The notes under the pieces: model-generated | Seen by the model: only the letters and a program-made list of their open reading frames with translations | Databases searched by the model: none | What the model was told of the DNA's origin: nothing | Translations under genes and position numbers: made by a program | Assembly: GCA_024509875.1 (NCBI GenBank) | Contig: JAMPIV010019071.1 | Coordinates: 124,001 to 188,000 of the forward strand | Length of the DNA stretch: 64,000 bases | Source of the DNA: Oreohelix idahoensis | Lineage: Eukaryota > Mollusca > Gastropoda > Stylommatophora > Oreohelicidae | Direction: 5' to 3' | Part shown: positions 37,858 through 48,685 of the stretch, one piece after another | Numbering within the stretch: the first letter of the stretch is position 1 | Layout of the letters: the number at the start of each line of letters is the position of its first letter

Positions 37858-38545
37858 GTAAAGAGTATCCTATCATCGCTGAAACGTCTTTATTGAAATA
37901 TGTAAAATGAACATGTTTTGTAAATTCAAAACTGAATTCGAATGAAGATTGAAGAAAAAAAAAATTATTAAAAAATGTTTTTAAAAAATCACTTCTTGGC
38001 CTTTTGGCTAAGATCACACATATTTTACTCAATAAAAATAAAGTCAATAGACCTCACTTTGAGCCCCAGAAGGGGTATATAAAAAAAAAAGGCAAAAGTC
38101 TATTAACTAAGGCTTCTTCAAGGACCCTCCGGGATGTACACTGGTCACATTAAATATATGATAAAGAGGAACTTCTGTTGAATCTTTCACGCATAAAACT
38201 AGTACTGAAAGGGACCTAACATACAATCTATTAATCCAAGGGAATTAACTGTAAATAAACACCATAATATGAATAAATGTAAATACTTGTGCTAGATCTG
38301 ATCAAAATGTGTTAAAATAATGTTTCTGTTTACAATAAAATTTGGTGTTTATGAAAATTGATACAAATTGACTTGTTTTGTTGTTTAAAGACAGTTATTA
38401 AAGAAATAATTATAAAAGCGTATATTTTATTTAAACAGAATTGTACATTATATAACTGCTTTATATAATAACTTTACATATATCATTACATTGTTGTTTT
38501 GAAAAGGTATTTTTTGACCGGCCTTTAACAAAGGCTGATAAACAT
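37858..38545 (+). repeat. M tail, mutated U2 stub and module N, copy 2
   Basis: 37890-37985 is the M-type 3' end with poly(A). 37988-38016 is the U2 5' stub with two C-to-T/G-to-A type changes (ATCACTTCTTGGCC). It joins the N repeat directly at a shared GATCA, so the linker present in copy 1 (11054-11080) is missing. 38012-38545 is the N repeat. Confidence 0.65.
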
Positions 38546-38751
38546 ACTAGACACCATGCAAGACAAAACTGGACTTTCCCCCTCCACCTATGTTTTTAAT
38601 ATTTTCTCTATTATTTGCTTTCTTAAGTATTTCTTCTATGTGGTAGTCCCGTGTCTGGTTTCTTGATGTAACTAAAGTACTCAGGTGGACAATTTCCTCC
38701 ATATACTTTCATCCTGTAGGGTATCCATTGGATTGACCCGAGTTGTTAGTT

Positions 38752-40531
38752 CTTGATAACCCTCCACTCCCAAAGGAGCATAGGCCTTCAACAAACACAT
38801 GCCAAGTCCTCCTGTCACGTGCCATCATCTCAAGTTCTTTCCACGTTCTCCTCATCATTTTCACCTGTTTCCAGCTCTCTTCTCCATGTGCTTCTTGGTC
38901 TACCTGTGCCTCTCTTGCCCTAGGGGTTCCAGAACAAGGACTGCCTTGTAATGCTATCAACAGGTTTCCTCGGTGTGTGTCCTATCCATCGCATTCGTCG
39001 TCTTCTCATCTCTTGTTCCACTGGCACTTGTCTAGTTCTTGTCATCAGTTCCACGTTGGTAACCTTGTCATACCATTTTAATCCCTCTATTCTACGCAAG
39101 CACCCATTTATGAAAGTCTGTAGCTTTTTGGTTGTCGTCTTTGTTGTTCTCCATGTCTCAGAGCCATACAATAGGACTGACTTCACATTTGAGTTGAAGA
39201 TTCTTATTTTCGTATTGGATTCGATTTCTCTTGATCTCCATATATTTCCGAATGCAATGAAAGCTCCTCTTGCTTTTTGTATTCTTATTTTAATATCACT
39301 GTCTGTCCCTCCAACTTTGTCTATATTCATAACCCTCCACTCCCAAAGGAGCATAGGCCTTCATCAAACACATGCCAAGTCCTCCTGTCCCGTGCCATCA
39401 TCTCAAGTTCTTTCCATGTTCTCCTCATCATTTTCACCTCTGTTTCCAACTCTCTTCTCCATGTACTTCTTGGTCTTCCTCTGCCTCTCTTACCCTGGGG
39501 GTTCCAGAACAAGGACTGCCTTGTAATGCTATCAACAGGTTTCCTCAGTGTGTGTCCTATCCATCGCCATCGTCTTCTTCTCATCTCTTGTTCCACTGGC
39601 ACTTGTCTAGTTCTTGTCATCAGTTCCACGTTGGTAACCTTGTCATACCATTTTAATCCCTCTATTCTACGCAAGCACCCATTTATGAAAGTCTGTAGCT
39701 TTTTGGTTGTTGTCTTTGTTGTTCTCCATGTCTCCGAGCCATACAATAGGACTGACTTCACATTTGAATTGAAGATTCTTATTTTCGTGTTGGATCCGAT
39801 TTCTCTTGATCTCCATATATTTCCCAATGCAATGAAAGCTCCTCTTGCCTTTTGTATTCTTATTTTGATATCGCTGTCTGTCCCTCCAACTTTGTCTATA
39901 TTGCTGCCAAGATGTGTGTACGATTCTACATCTTGTATTGGTGCTTCTTCAAGTTCAACCCTATTTTCATTACCTGCATTTATTCTCATTATCTTTGTCT
40001 TTTCCCTGTGTATTTTCAGACCCAATTGCTGTGACCTCTCATCGAGTGTTATCAATTTGTCATGCATCTGATTACGGTTATGGGACAGAAGAACCAAGTC
40101 ATCCGCAAAATCCAGATCATCCAGCTGCTTAGTCAGATTCCACTGGATTCCATTTCTTTTGTGTGTTGTTGATTTTCTCATAACCCAGTCTATTGCTAAT
40201 AAGAAAGGAAATAGAGTCAAGAGGCATCCCTGTCGCACTCCTATTCTTATCCCAAATGGTTCTGTAAGCTGTCCTTCATGAAGAACTCTGCATGTCATGT
40301 CTTCATATGTTTTCTTTATTAAATTAATGATCTTCATGGGAACTCCATAATGCCTCATCAATTTCCAAAGTGATTCTCTGTCTACACTGTCAAATGCCTT
40401 TTCGTAGTCCACAAATCCGATGTACGAGTATAATGGTGAATTCCATTCCAGACTTTGTTCAACTATTATTCTCAAAGTGGCAATCTGGTCTGTACGGGAT
40501 CTGTTTTGTCGAAAACCTGCTTGTTCATCTC
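38752..40531 (-). pseudogene. RTE-like LINE, copy 2, with duplicated 3' end
   Basis: The counterpart of 11826-13185. From 40531 downwards it carries FVDYEKAFDSVDR, GVRQGCLL, FADD (complement of 40098-40109) and the C-terminal region in one frame of 382 codons (39327-40475). The last 575 bp occur twice: 39328-39900 (continuous with the RT) and 38754-39327 (extra). The outer unit shares variants with copy 1, the inner one does not. The 5' side is interrupted by LTR element Z at 40532; the remaining 146 bp lie at 59748-59893, followed by the TTGTTAGTT target duplication (38743-38751 and 59894-59902). Confidence 0.85.
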
Positions 40532-40894
40532 TGTTACGGTGTTTTTATTGATGTCGTCTGCTATAGTTGGCAGTGCGCAATTTTAGGTTAATAGAATTAA
40601 TATAGATTGATGTGAATACTTTACGGATTAGTGAACGCAAAGTACACTGTCAAATTATGACGTGTTAGCGTTGATAAGGTCACGCTTCGTGACTTAGATA
40701 CCGGACCCCTTTTTACGTTGTCCGTCAAGCCGTGAAGACGTGTCCTATTTTGTAATCCTGTTTTTCTGAGGTTATTTTGTGGTGTTTTCCAAGACTTTTT
40801 TTGTGTGTTAGCTTAAGCGTTAGCTTAGCTAACTCTGTGACTTTGTTTTTTGTACCATATTTGGTGTTATAACCAAGAAGGTAAGTTTTGCATA

Positions 40895-42073
40895 ATGTCA
40901 GCATCAGTTGTACCAACAATTGTACTGAATATGGAAGAAGATTTGGAAGGAGGAGAGCTGCACAGGCCAGGAACTCTGGTAATTTCAATTGCTAGGACAC
41001 AGGCTAATAGAGCCTCTTATTCGCTCATCGCCAGCATTCTGGCCGGACCAGCAGGGGTTGGTGTAAGTGGCGTCGCCACATTGTATAGATTTGTAGGGCC
41101 GTTCAAATGTTTCGCGACCCTCACGACAGCAGCACATATGAAGCACTATGCTGGATTACATGGGCGAAAATTTGAATGGAGTAACCCACAAATGACTGTA
41201 TATATAGAGCACTTAGATAAAGAGAAACCTAAAGGAGTATTGCATTGGATGCCCCCAACCGTGAAGGCAGAGGCGGCCAGACGTATAGCTGTGGCGGTAA
41301 CAGGAGACAAGGAGGCGGAAGTCTCTAGAATAAAAACAGCCCACGATAAGTGGAATTTTATGTACAAGCCTTCGGACCACCGAATACCCCATTTTGTGAA
41401 TTTGAAAATGGAGGGACCCACATAAAAGTTCCAAAGGGTATGGGTGTCCCTACCAGGGAGGAAGATAGAGTGCGCCATATGCGGGCTGGATACTCATTGG
41501 GAAAGCCAGTGTCCCAGGAAGCGGGTGCCCCCACCCCAAGCCAAGCAAAAGAGGGAGGAAGAAGAATTTGTGGTTGACAAAACACCGGCGGAGCAGTGCA
41601 GGGCAAGTGAGCTCCCTGCCCCGGATAGCCCCCAAACCAGTGTAGATGGTGTGGGTGGGGTGGACTTCACAACGGTCCTCTCTAAGAAAGAGAGTAAGAA
41701 CAGGAAAAGATTATTGCTCCAGGCAATGGGGCCAGTAAAGACAAAGGAAGTAAGACGCAGCGAAAACAAGTCGCCATGCAAACACTCCCCCAGTAAAAAT
41801 GACCTGCCACCATCGCCAAGGGTGACTACACCAGAGTTCTCCCCGGGGTGGATTTCGTCGACACCTGTCGTCGACGAACGTAAAATACCTACGCCTAACA
41901 GCCCTATAAGAAGATCATCAACAAGACCCGAGGTTCCAGAGGCGCCAACGCCGGTAAACACACAAGTTTCCTCCAATTGGGCAGCAGCAACAGAAGAAGA
42001 TGACATGGAAGCCATGTTGTCACAAGCAAGCCTGTACATAGATGGGAAAGAATTTGATGACGTAACTTCATGA
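40895..42073 (+). pseudogene. LINE ORF1 (Tx1-type, nucleic-acid-binding)
   Basis: The start is MSASVVPTIVLN at 40895. The middle part (ISIARTQANRAS, FKCFATLTTAAHMKHYAG, HWMPPTV) resembles ORF1 proteins of Tx1-like LINEs, which bind the element RNA. A zinc knuckle CAICGLDTHWESQC lies near 41475-41515, followed by an acidic, Ser/Pro/Thr-rich tail to 42073. A stop at 41423-41425 lies in the original frame. The segment between about 41390 and 41465 makes better sense in another frame (ENGGTHIKVPKGMGVPTREE), so two compensating frameshifts probably flank it. Confidence 0.75.
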
Positions 42074-42479
42074 GTGTACCTTTACGAGTCCTTCTTTCCT
42101 GCACTGGGGCCCAGTGCAAGCTGACGATGTCCAACGCCGTGCAAGTACGATGTGTTTGTTCCAGAGGTCAGATGACGAATGGTGCATGTGTGGGCACGCC
42201 CAAGGTGCATCCCGCTGTCATCCCCCCCCCCCCCCTGTGAGCTTACTGACGAGATGGACACAACAGCACCAGTGCGTAGGAAGATGCACTCCTTTCATTC
42301 GGCCCAACAGAAATTTACAAGCAGCATTGTAAATTTAAAAGTAAAATATAAACACAGCAATAGTTTAGAGCGCGTAGCTTATATTTTAAGAGTTTGTGTT
42401 TTCAATGTAAATAGTTTGTGTTAATTTAGGTATTCTACTGTTTAGTTACACACAAGCACACACCGCACACACTTGTAAC

Positions 42480-42800
42480 TTGAATGCGCACTAGTATAAT
42501 TAAGCAGTCGGGTAGGCTATGTGTAACAAGTGGCCAGCCTACCACTTTGCCGGGTGCATCTATTATAACATGTGACAAATTATTAGCTAGCACTTTGTTG
42601 AGTAGTTCACCTACGACAAGTGGCCCACCCACAGTCACCACATTGTCTAGTAGTTTAGGTAGGACAAGCGGCCTGCACTCAGTCCCCGCTTCGTCGAATA
42701 GTTTAGATGCGGCAAGTGACCACTCTGTCACTTTGCCAAGTAGACAGTTTGCAACAGGTGGCCAACCATCAGATACCACTTTGTCAAGCAGCCTAGTTGT
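42480..42800 (+). repeat. Imperfect ~60-bp tandem repeats at start of ORF2
   Basis: About five diverged units of roughly 60-63 bp, each with an (A/G)CAAGTGGCC-like start and an ACTTTG(C/T)C(A/G)AGTAG-like middle (for example at 42525, 42615, 42663, 42710 and 42750). They stay open in the ORF2 frame. Confidence 0.6.
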
Positions 42801-45800
42801 TATATCCCTCAATATTAATAGTTTGAGAAATAAACTAGACCATGTATTTAAACTGATTAAAAAAGATAAACCGGATTTCTAGTTTTTACAACAGACCAGG
42901 ATTACTTCTGATTTTCATGCCAATCAGATAGTAACTAAATTAGGACTCAAACATGGCTGGTTCGCCCTAGGCACCAGCCATAATAGGGGTGTAGCCATTC
43001 TACAAATTAATGAAGACTGGGAAGCAGTACATTATAGAACAGACAATTGTGGCAGAACTGCCATAATTCAAATAAAAAACAAACACAACAAACATGACAC
43101 GCACACACTCATTAATATTTACGCACCAGCGACGAAAATTGACCGACCTAGGTTTTATGACAGATTACATGACATCCTAACGGAACATTATAAAGGTACT
43201 AAGAAAATTTTAGGGGGGGGGGGGGGACTTTAATTGTGTCCTGTCTCAGGTTCAGGCTATGTTAGACGAACACGACCTTTCAGACGCATACAGGAAAATA
43301 GAACCCAACAAACAAACGTTTACATACTACGACAAGACAAACCCATATCTCAGACTGGCCTCAAGACTAGATAGAATTTATACCACTAGTAACTACAATA
43401 TTCACAAAACTTACCACATAAAAAAACACTCTTAAATTTACAGACCACCATGCAATCTACATATCTTTAAGCACGGGACACATGCACAAACAAGTAAAGA
43501 GATCCCCGCACCGGAAATTTAACAACAATCTACGTAAAAACACTACACAGAGTAAATAACACAACTAATACAAGGTTACGCACAGGACGTTCCCAATAAT
43601 AACATCGCACAATATTGGGATATACTCGAAAAGCAGCAGCTGGGAGACTTTTTCAGGCCATAAATCGAGGATTCCTCAGCAAGAGAGAGGTTGGTAAGAA
43701 AACGAAGATGGCTGTATACAGCTCCACCTATGTCCCAGTCTTGACATATGGATGCGAGTCATGGGCAATGACTACAACCCATAAAAGCCAGATCCAAACC
43801 TCAGAAATGAGGTATCTGAGGAAGGTGGTTGAAGTAACAAGAAGAGACATGGTACGCAACCAGACGATACGTCAAGGCCTAAAATGCCACCCCCAACAGA
43901 TCCAAGTAGAACAGTCCCAACTAAGATGGTTTGGCCATGTCTGCAGAATGGGAGAAGATCGGCTACCACGACAAGCATGGGAAACAAAGAGCCAAGGATC
44001 CAGACCCCAAGGACGACCCAGAGTCCGCTGGGAGGACAACATTAGACAATCTTTGAAGGACCGAGGACTAGAATGGAACCAGGCCAGGAGGAAGACAGCC
44101 GATAGAATAGTCTGGCGCTCTCTTCCAAACCTCTACACCTCACGGTAGAAGGGGAACGACTAAGTAAGTAAGTAATATTGGGATATGTTAAAAAACACAA
44201 TAAGAGATAGGACACAGATTTTGGCCACACTTATACATAGGACATTTAAAAAGAAGAGGGGATTTTAGAAGAAGCAATTAGTTTAACTAAAAGTTTAGAC
44301 AACGCGAACCCCCACATTCACACTTTAGAAGAACAGTTGGATCAATATAGGCAGTATACCTACCAGGGAGCACTACTTAGGACAAAACTAAACACTATAA
44401 CGCAAGAAATCCCTAGTAGGCAATATTTAGCAATAGAACAGAACGTTCAACGCAGTCGACAGGTACATGAAATAATAAACATGAAAGGAAAACAGCAAAC
44501 GGACAACACCAGCATTAGTCATGCTTTCTTTGAATATTATAAACAATTATATACTAAAGAAGAAACGCATGCAAACATACACGATACATTTCTACAATAC
44601 ACAAAGTGCTTAAGTGATGAGGAAAGTGAAAGGCTAGACCAACCTTTAACTTTAGACAATTTACAAGAGGCCCTTAGTACCTTTCAAAAAGATAAAGCCC
44701 CCGGGCCAGATGGGTTAACTGCAGAATTTTACAGGGCTTTCTTCCCCTGTTTAGGCCCCATCCTAATTAAAATGTTTGAAGAGGCATTCCAGAAAGGGGA
44801 GCTCCCGGATAGTTTAAATCAGTCCTATATCACCTTGATACCTAAGGACAGTAATGACAAAAAGTCAATTAAAAATTTTAGACCCATCTCCCTTTTAAAT
44901 ACTGATTACAAAATTCTAGCCAAAGCACTTACTCTGAAGCTTAAACCACATATGCATAACATAATACATGAAGACCAACAGTGCAATGTACAAGGTAGAA
45001 ACATTTGTAGACACACACACTTTATAAGAGATTTAATCACATACACACATGATAGGCAGTGCCAGAGTGCCACATTATCTTTAGACCAGGAAAAGGCATT
45101 TGATAGAGTATCACATGCCTTTCTACATAAAAGTCTTAAAGCAAATAACATAGGGGAATATTTTAGAACAGGGATAAAAATTCTATACAAAAAACCTAAA
45201 AGTAGAATATTGGTTAACCACAGTTTAACCAAATCTTTCAAATTAACGAGATCTGTCAGACAGGGCTGTCCATTATCGCCCTTGTTATATGTAATAACAT
45301 TAGAACCAGTTTTGGAAAGAATAAGACAAGATACAAATATCACGGGAACTTTCGTTCCCGGTACAGGGGAAAAGAAGTTGTTGGCCTACGCCGATGATAC
45401 GATATTCTTTCCAACAACAAAGGATTCTATAAAAAATATATTAGAGGTTTTTACAGAGTTTTGATACGCTAGCGAATCCAAACTAAATATTCAAAAATCT
45501 AGTATAATGGGAATAGGTAGATGGGGCAATAGATCAGATTTCCCATTCCAATTAACACAAGTAAATAAAATCAAAATTTATGGGATTAACTATTCTTTCA
45601 ATCCACAGGACCCCAACAAAGAAACATGGACAAAATTGTTAGAGAAAATTCAAAATATGCTAGAAAATTACAAATACAAAACGGCCACCATTTTTGGAAG
45701 AAGTGTTATAGTTAATTGTTTTATTATACCAAAAATAATTTATATAGCAAACATACAGATTGTACCTAAAAAGATCATAACAGAAATAAATAAACTAATT

Positions 45801-46464
45801 AGGACTTTCATTTTTAAGAACACTTGGTACAGTATAAAACACGTAACCCTAATACAACCTAAAAACAAAGGGGGGATAGCCTTACAGGATATTGACACCA
45901 AAATTAAAGCGTTAAGGATTAAATACATAGGAGAAGTTATAAAAAGCCTGGGTCTATACCCACTGGAATATAATTATATTGGGTTAAGATTATCAAATCT
46001 TTGTAAACTGAACAATAATCAACCCCATTTTTTCGGTACACCGCCACCCTTTTATGCAATATGTCTGCACTATTTAGAAGGGAACAAACAATTAATAAAG
46101 CAGAACACCAAACTTATATACAAACTTCTAGTTGCAGCACAAGAAACACCTCTGAACACACGAAGAGGGTACAACCTTTTTATAATCGACTACACACAGA
46201 GTTTCACAAACATTCATGCAATAGACATCAAACCACAAGTCAAACTCACAACAAACACTTAATTTATACAGAGCTGTCATGCTGAACACATTACCACAGA
46301 TGTCGAGTCGGACAGAACTTAAACTACTGACTTTACTAGCTGACTTTAGATATCTTGTATGGACATGTAGGAATAGGGCTGTATATGACGGCAGACATTA
46401 CGACAGTACATTATTTACACAACTATATGAACGCATGACGCAAGACATAACAGAACAACTTTAA
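42484..46464 (+). pseudogene. LINE ORF2: APE endonuclease and reverse transcriptase
   Basis: The N-terminal part (42500-42800) is an imperfect tandem repeat rich in Ser/Thr/Pro. The APE endonuclease runs from about 42805 (ISLNINSLRNKLD), through NIYAP and GDFNC after a G-run, to SRLDRIYTT near 43365. Reverse transcriptase begins after the nested insert: FQKDKAPGPDGLTAEFY, IPKDSNDKKSIKNFRPISLL, SLDQEKAFDRVSH, SVRQGCPLSPLLY and YADD at 45387-45398. The C-terminal region (45507-46464) is homologous to 16734-17830 but lacks its zinc-finger part. Breaks: TAG at 42880-42882, frameshift at the G-run 43215-43228, stop near 43433, nested insertion 43624-44173, TGA at 45462-45464, and frame loss near 46240. 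Confidence 0.85.
43624..44173 (+). pseudogene. RTE-like LINE 3'-end fragment nested in ORF2
   Basis: It is bounded by the 13-bp duplication AATATTGGGATAT (43611-43623 and 44174-44186). It encodes an RTE-like C-terminal part: YVPVLTYGCESWAMTT, LRWFGHVCRMGEDRLPRQ and GRPRVRWEDNIR, up to a stop at 44146-44148. The tail is an AAGT repeat (44160-44173). This is a third RTE-like subfamily in the window. Confidence 0.92.
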
Positions 46465-48409
46465 AATTCCTTAGTGTGTTATGCACCTTGCATTAAATAC
46501 GTTGTTGTTTAACTATATAATGTAAATAGATACAAAGCAAGTAGCTTTGAATGTTAATATTTCGTGGTTTATGTAAATACCCATTAACATTGTACCATTA
46601 ATCATTTCTCTCATTCATCATACATTATGTTATAGGATAATTGGTCGACTTTTGACTTGTAATAAAGCTATGTTGGGGGGGAGGAGGGAGGGAGAGGGGA
46701 AGGAAGAGAAATTGGGGGGGAGGAGAGGGGGAGTTATCTTTCATTGTTTAAATTTTGAAGACATTGTTTAGAATTCTGGGAAGTAGTTGCTGAGGCTATT
46801 GTTTGCATTTTTGAAATTTTAGATTATGATTTTGTTTCTGCATTTGGCTTGTTTGTGATGATTACTTGGGATGGGGGGGAAGGGAGAAGGGAGATATTGT
46901 ATATCTTATCTTATGTATATCTTATATCTTATATACATCTTACATCATGTATTCTAACTCTTGTAAATAACATTGATGGTGTCATGACCTAATAAAGGTT
47001 TTAAAAAAAAAAGTCCTACATCCTTCCAATGTTAGGCTTGGTAATGGCCGTATTATTATTTAAAGTGATATAAGGACGCAAAGTCGGTCCAAATTATATG
47101 ATAGAGGACGAAACTATAAGGTTAGTGGATAACCTAGATTAAGGAAGGATCGATGATCAGTTATTGATATATATTCATCAAGACACATGCGCTCACTACC
47201 GGCTGTCTGAATCACAGCAGCGCGAGTACATAGCCATGATGTTCTGTTGACATTAATTCGTCAGGACACGGACTGATAATTATATACGAGGGGCGTTCAG
47301 AAAGTAATGCACCACATCGTTTTTCTCAGGAGCTGTTTATTCAAAAAGCATGAAATTTATACACAATATACATGGATATGTCACGTAAACATTGGTATTA
47401 TTCAACATAATTCCCATCAACTTGTACGGCTTTATGCCAGCGCGAAACAAGTGCATGTATTCCTAACCCGTACCAGATTTTGTCTTGATCATGTAGCCAT
47501 TTCTTCGCTGCATGAATCACTCCTTCATCATCTTCAAACCTTGTCCCACGGAGTGCATCTTTAAGTGGACCATATAGATGAAAATCAGAGGGTGCCAAAT
47601 CGGGACTACAGGGTGGATGGGGTAGTACAGTCCAACCTAATTTGGTGATTGCTTCCCGTGTTGCAAGACTTGTGTGAGGTCGCGCATTGTCGTGAAGGAG
47701 AAGCAGGTCTGCTGGATTCTTGTGCGGCCGAACTCTACGAAAACGTTGATTGAGTTTTTTCAATGTCTTAATGTAAGCTTGCTTATTGATTGTCTCTCCT
47801 CTTGGCATAACGTCCACAAGAATCACACCTTCAATGTCCCAGAAGACAATGATCATGACCTTTCCAGCTGAAGGAATTGTCTTGAATTTCTTTCTTCTTG
47901 GTGATTGCGGATGATGCCACTCCATTGACTGTCTTTTTTTGTCTCAGGTTCAAAATGATGTGCCCAGGTTTCGTCACCTGTAACGATCTTAGCCAAAAAG
48001 TTCTCTCCATCAGCATTGAAACGCTCCAACAATTCAGAAGAAATTGCTTTCCTTTGCAATCGGTGGTCATTTGTGAGACTTCCAGGAACCCATCTTGTGC
48101 AAACCTTAGAAAATCCGAGAGTTTTTATAACTGCATTTGCACTACCAATGCTGACTGACAGCTGTAATGCCAATTGTTGAGTAGTGATTTGCCTATCAGT
48201 AAGAATAATGCCCTCAGCGCATTTCAACATTTCTGCGTTGGTGGCTGTGGCAGGACGTCCACAGCGCGGCCGATCAAGCAGCTCCGTATCTCCACTTCCT
48301 GATTCTTTGATTCTCTGAACCCAGCGACTGACTGTACTCCTGTCGACTGCAAAACTTCCATACACATCACATAGACGCTTGTGAATGTTCACAACAGTTT
48401 CCTTCTCTG

Positions 48410-48592
48410 TGTAATATGAATACATTAAAGTACGAACCACACATTGTAATATAATGCGAATCTTGACATGTACGATATTCTGTAAATAAACATGGCTACG
48501 AATTGAACATGCTTTTACTGAGTCCCTTCTGAAACGTGTGTGCTTGTGTAGATGACGAGGTAATGATTATATACATACATCATAACATTACA
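48410..48592 (+). repeat. 5' LTR, 183 bp
   Basis: Identical to 51509-51691. It contains AATAAAC at about 48485, a possible weak polyadenylation signal, and ends before the primer-binding site TGGTGGCAGCGGT at 48593-48605. Confidence 0.95.
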
Positions 48593-48685
48593 TGGTGGCA
48601 GCGGTCGATACCGGACTGACGCAAAACAGCTACACGATAACACGTGAGTACAGTATTCGGCTAATTTTCGTCATCGAAGTCAGCC

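Larger units (their letters stand above)
40748..47012 (+). mobile_element. Full-length Tx1/L1-clade LINE
   Basis: It is inserted in the 5' LTR of Z; the 3' LTR shows the uninterrupted site at about 58856-58866. Target duplication GTCCTA (40742-40747 and 47013-47018) is short for this clade. It has a 5' UTR of about 150 bp, ORF1 with zinc knuckle, ORF2 with APE-type endonuclease and reverse transcriptase, a 3' UTR with G-rich tracts (46673-46735), AATAAAGG and a poly(A) tail. A 550-bp RTE fragment is nested inside. ORFs carry several breaks, so it is inactive. Confidence 0.9.

Noticed and set aside
39277..40071. 264-codon plus-strand frame
   Set aside because: It lies opposite the RTE reverse transcriptase and its duplicated 3' end, is Ser/Leu/Phe-rich and has no domain. 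It is an antisense shadow.
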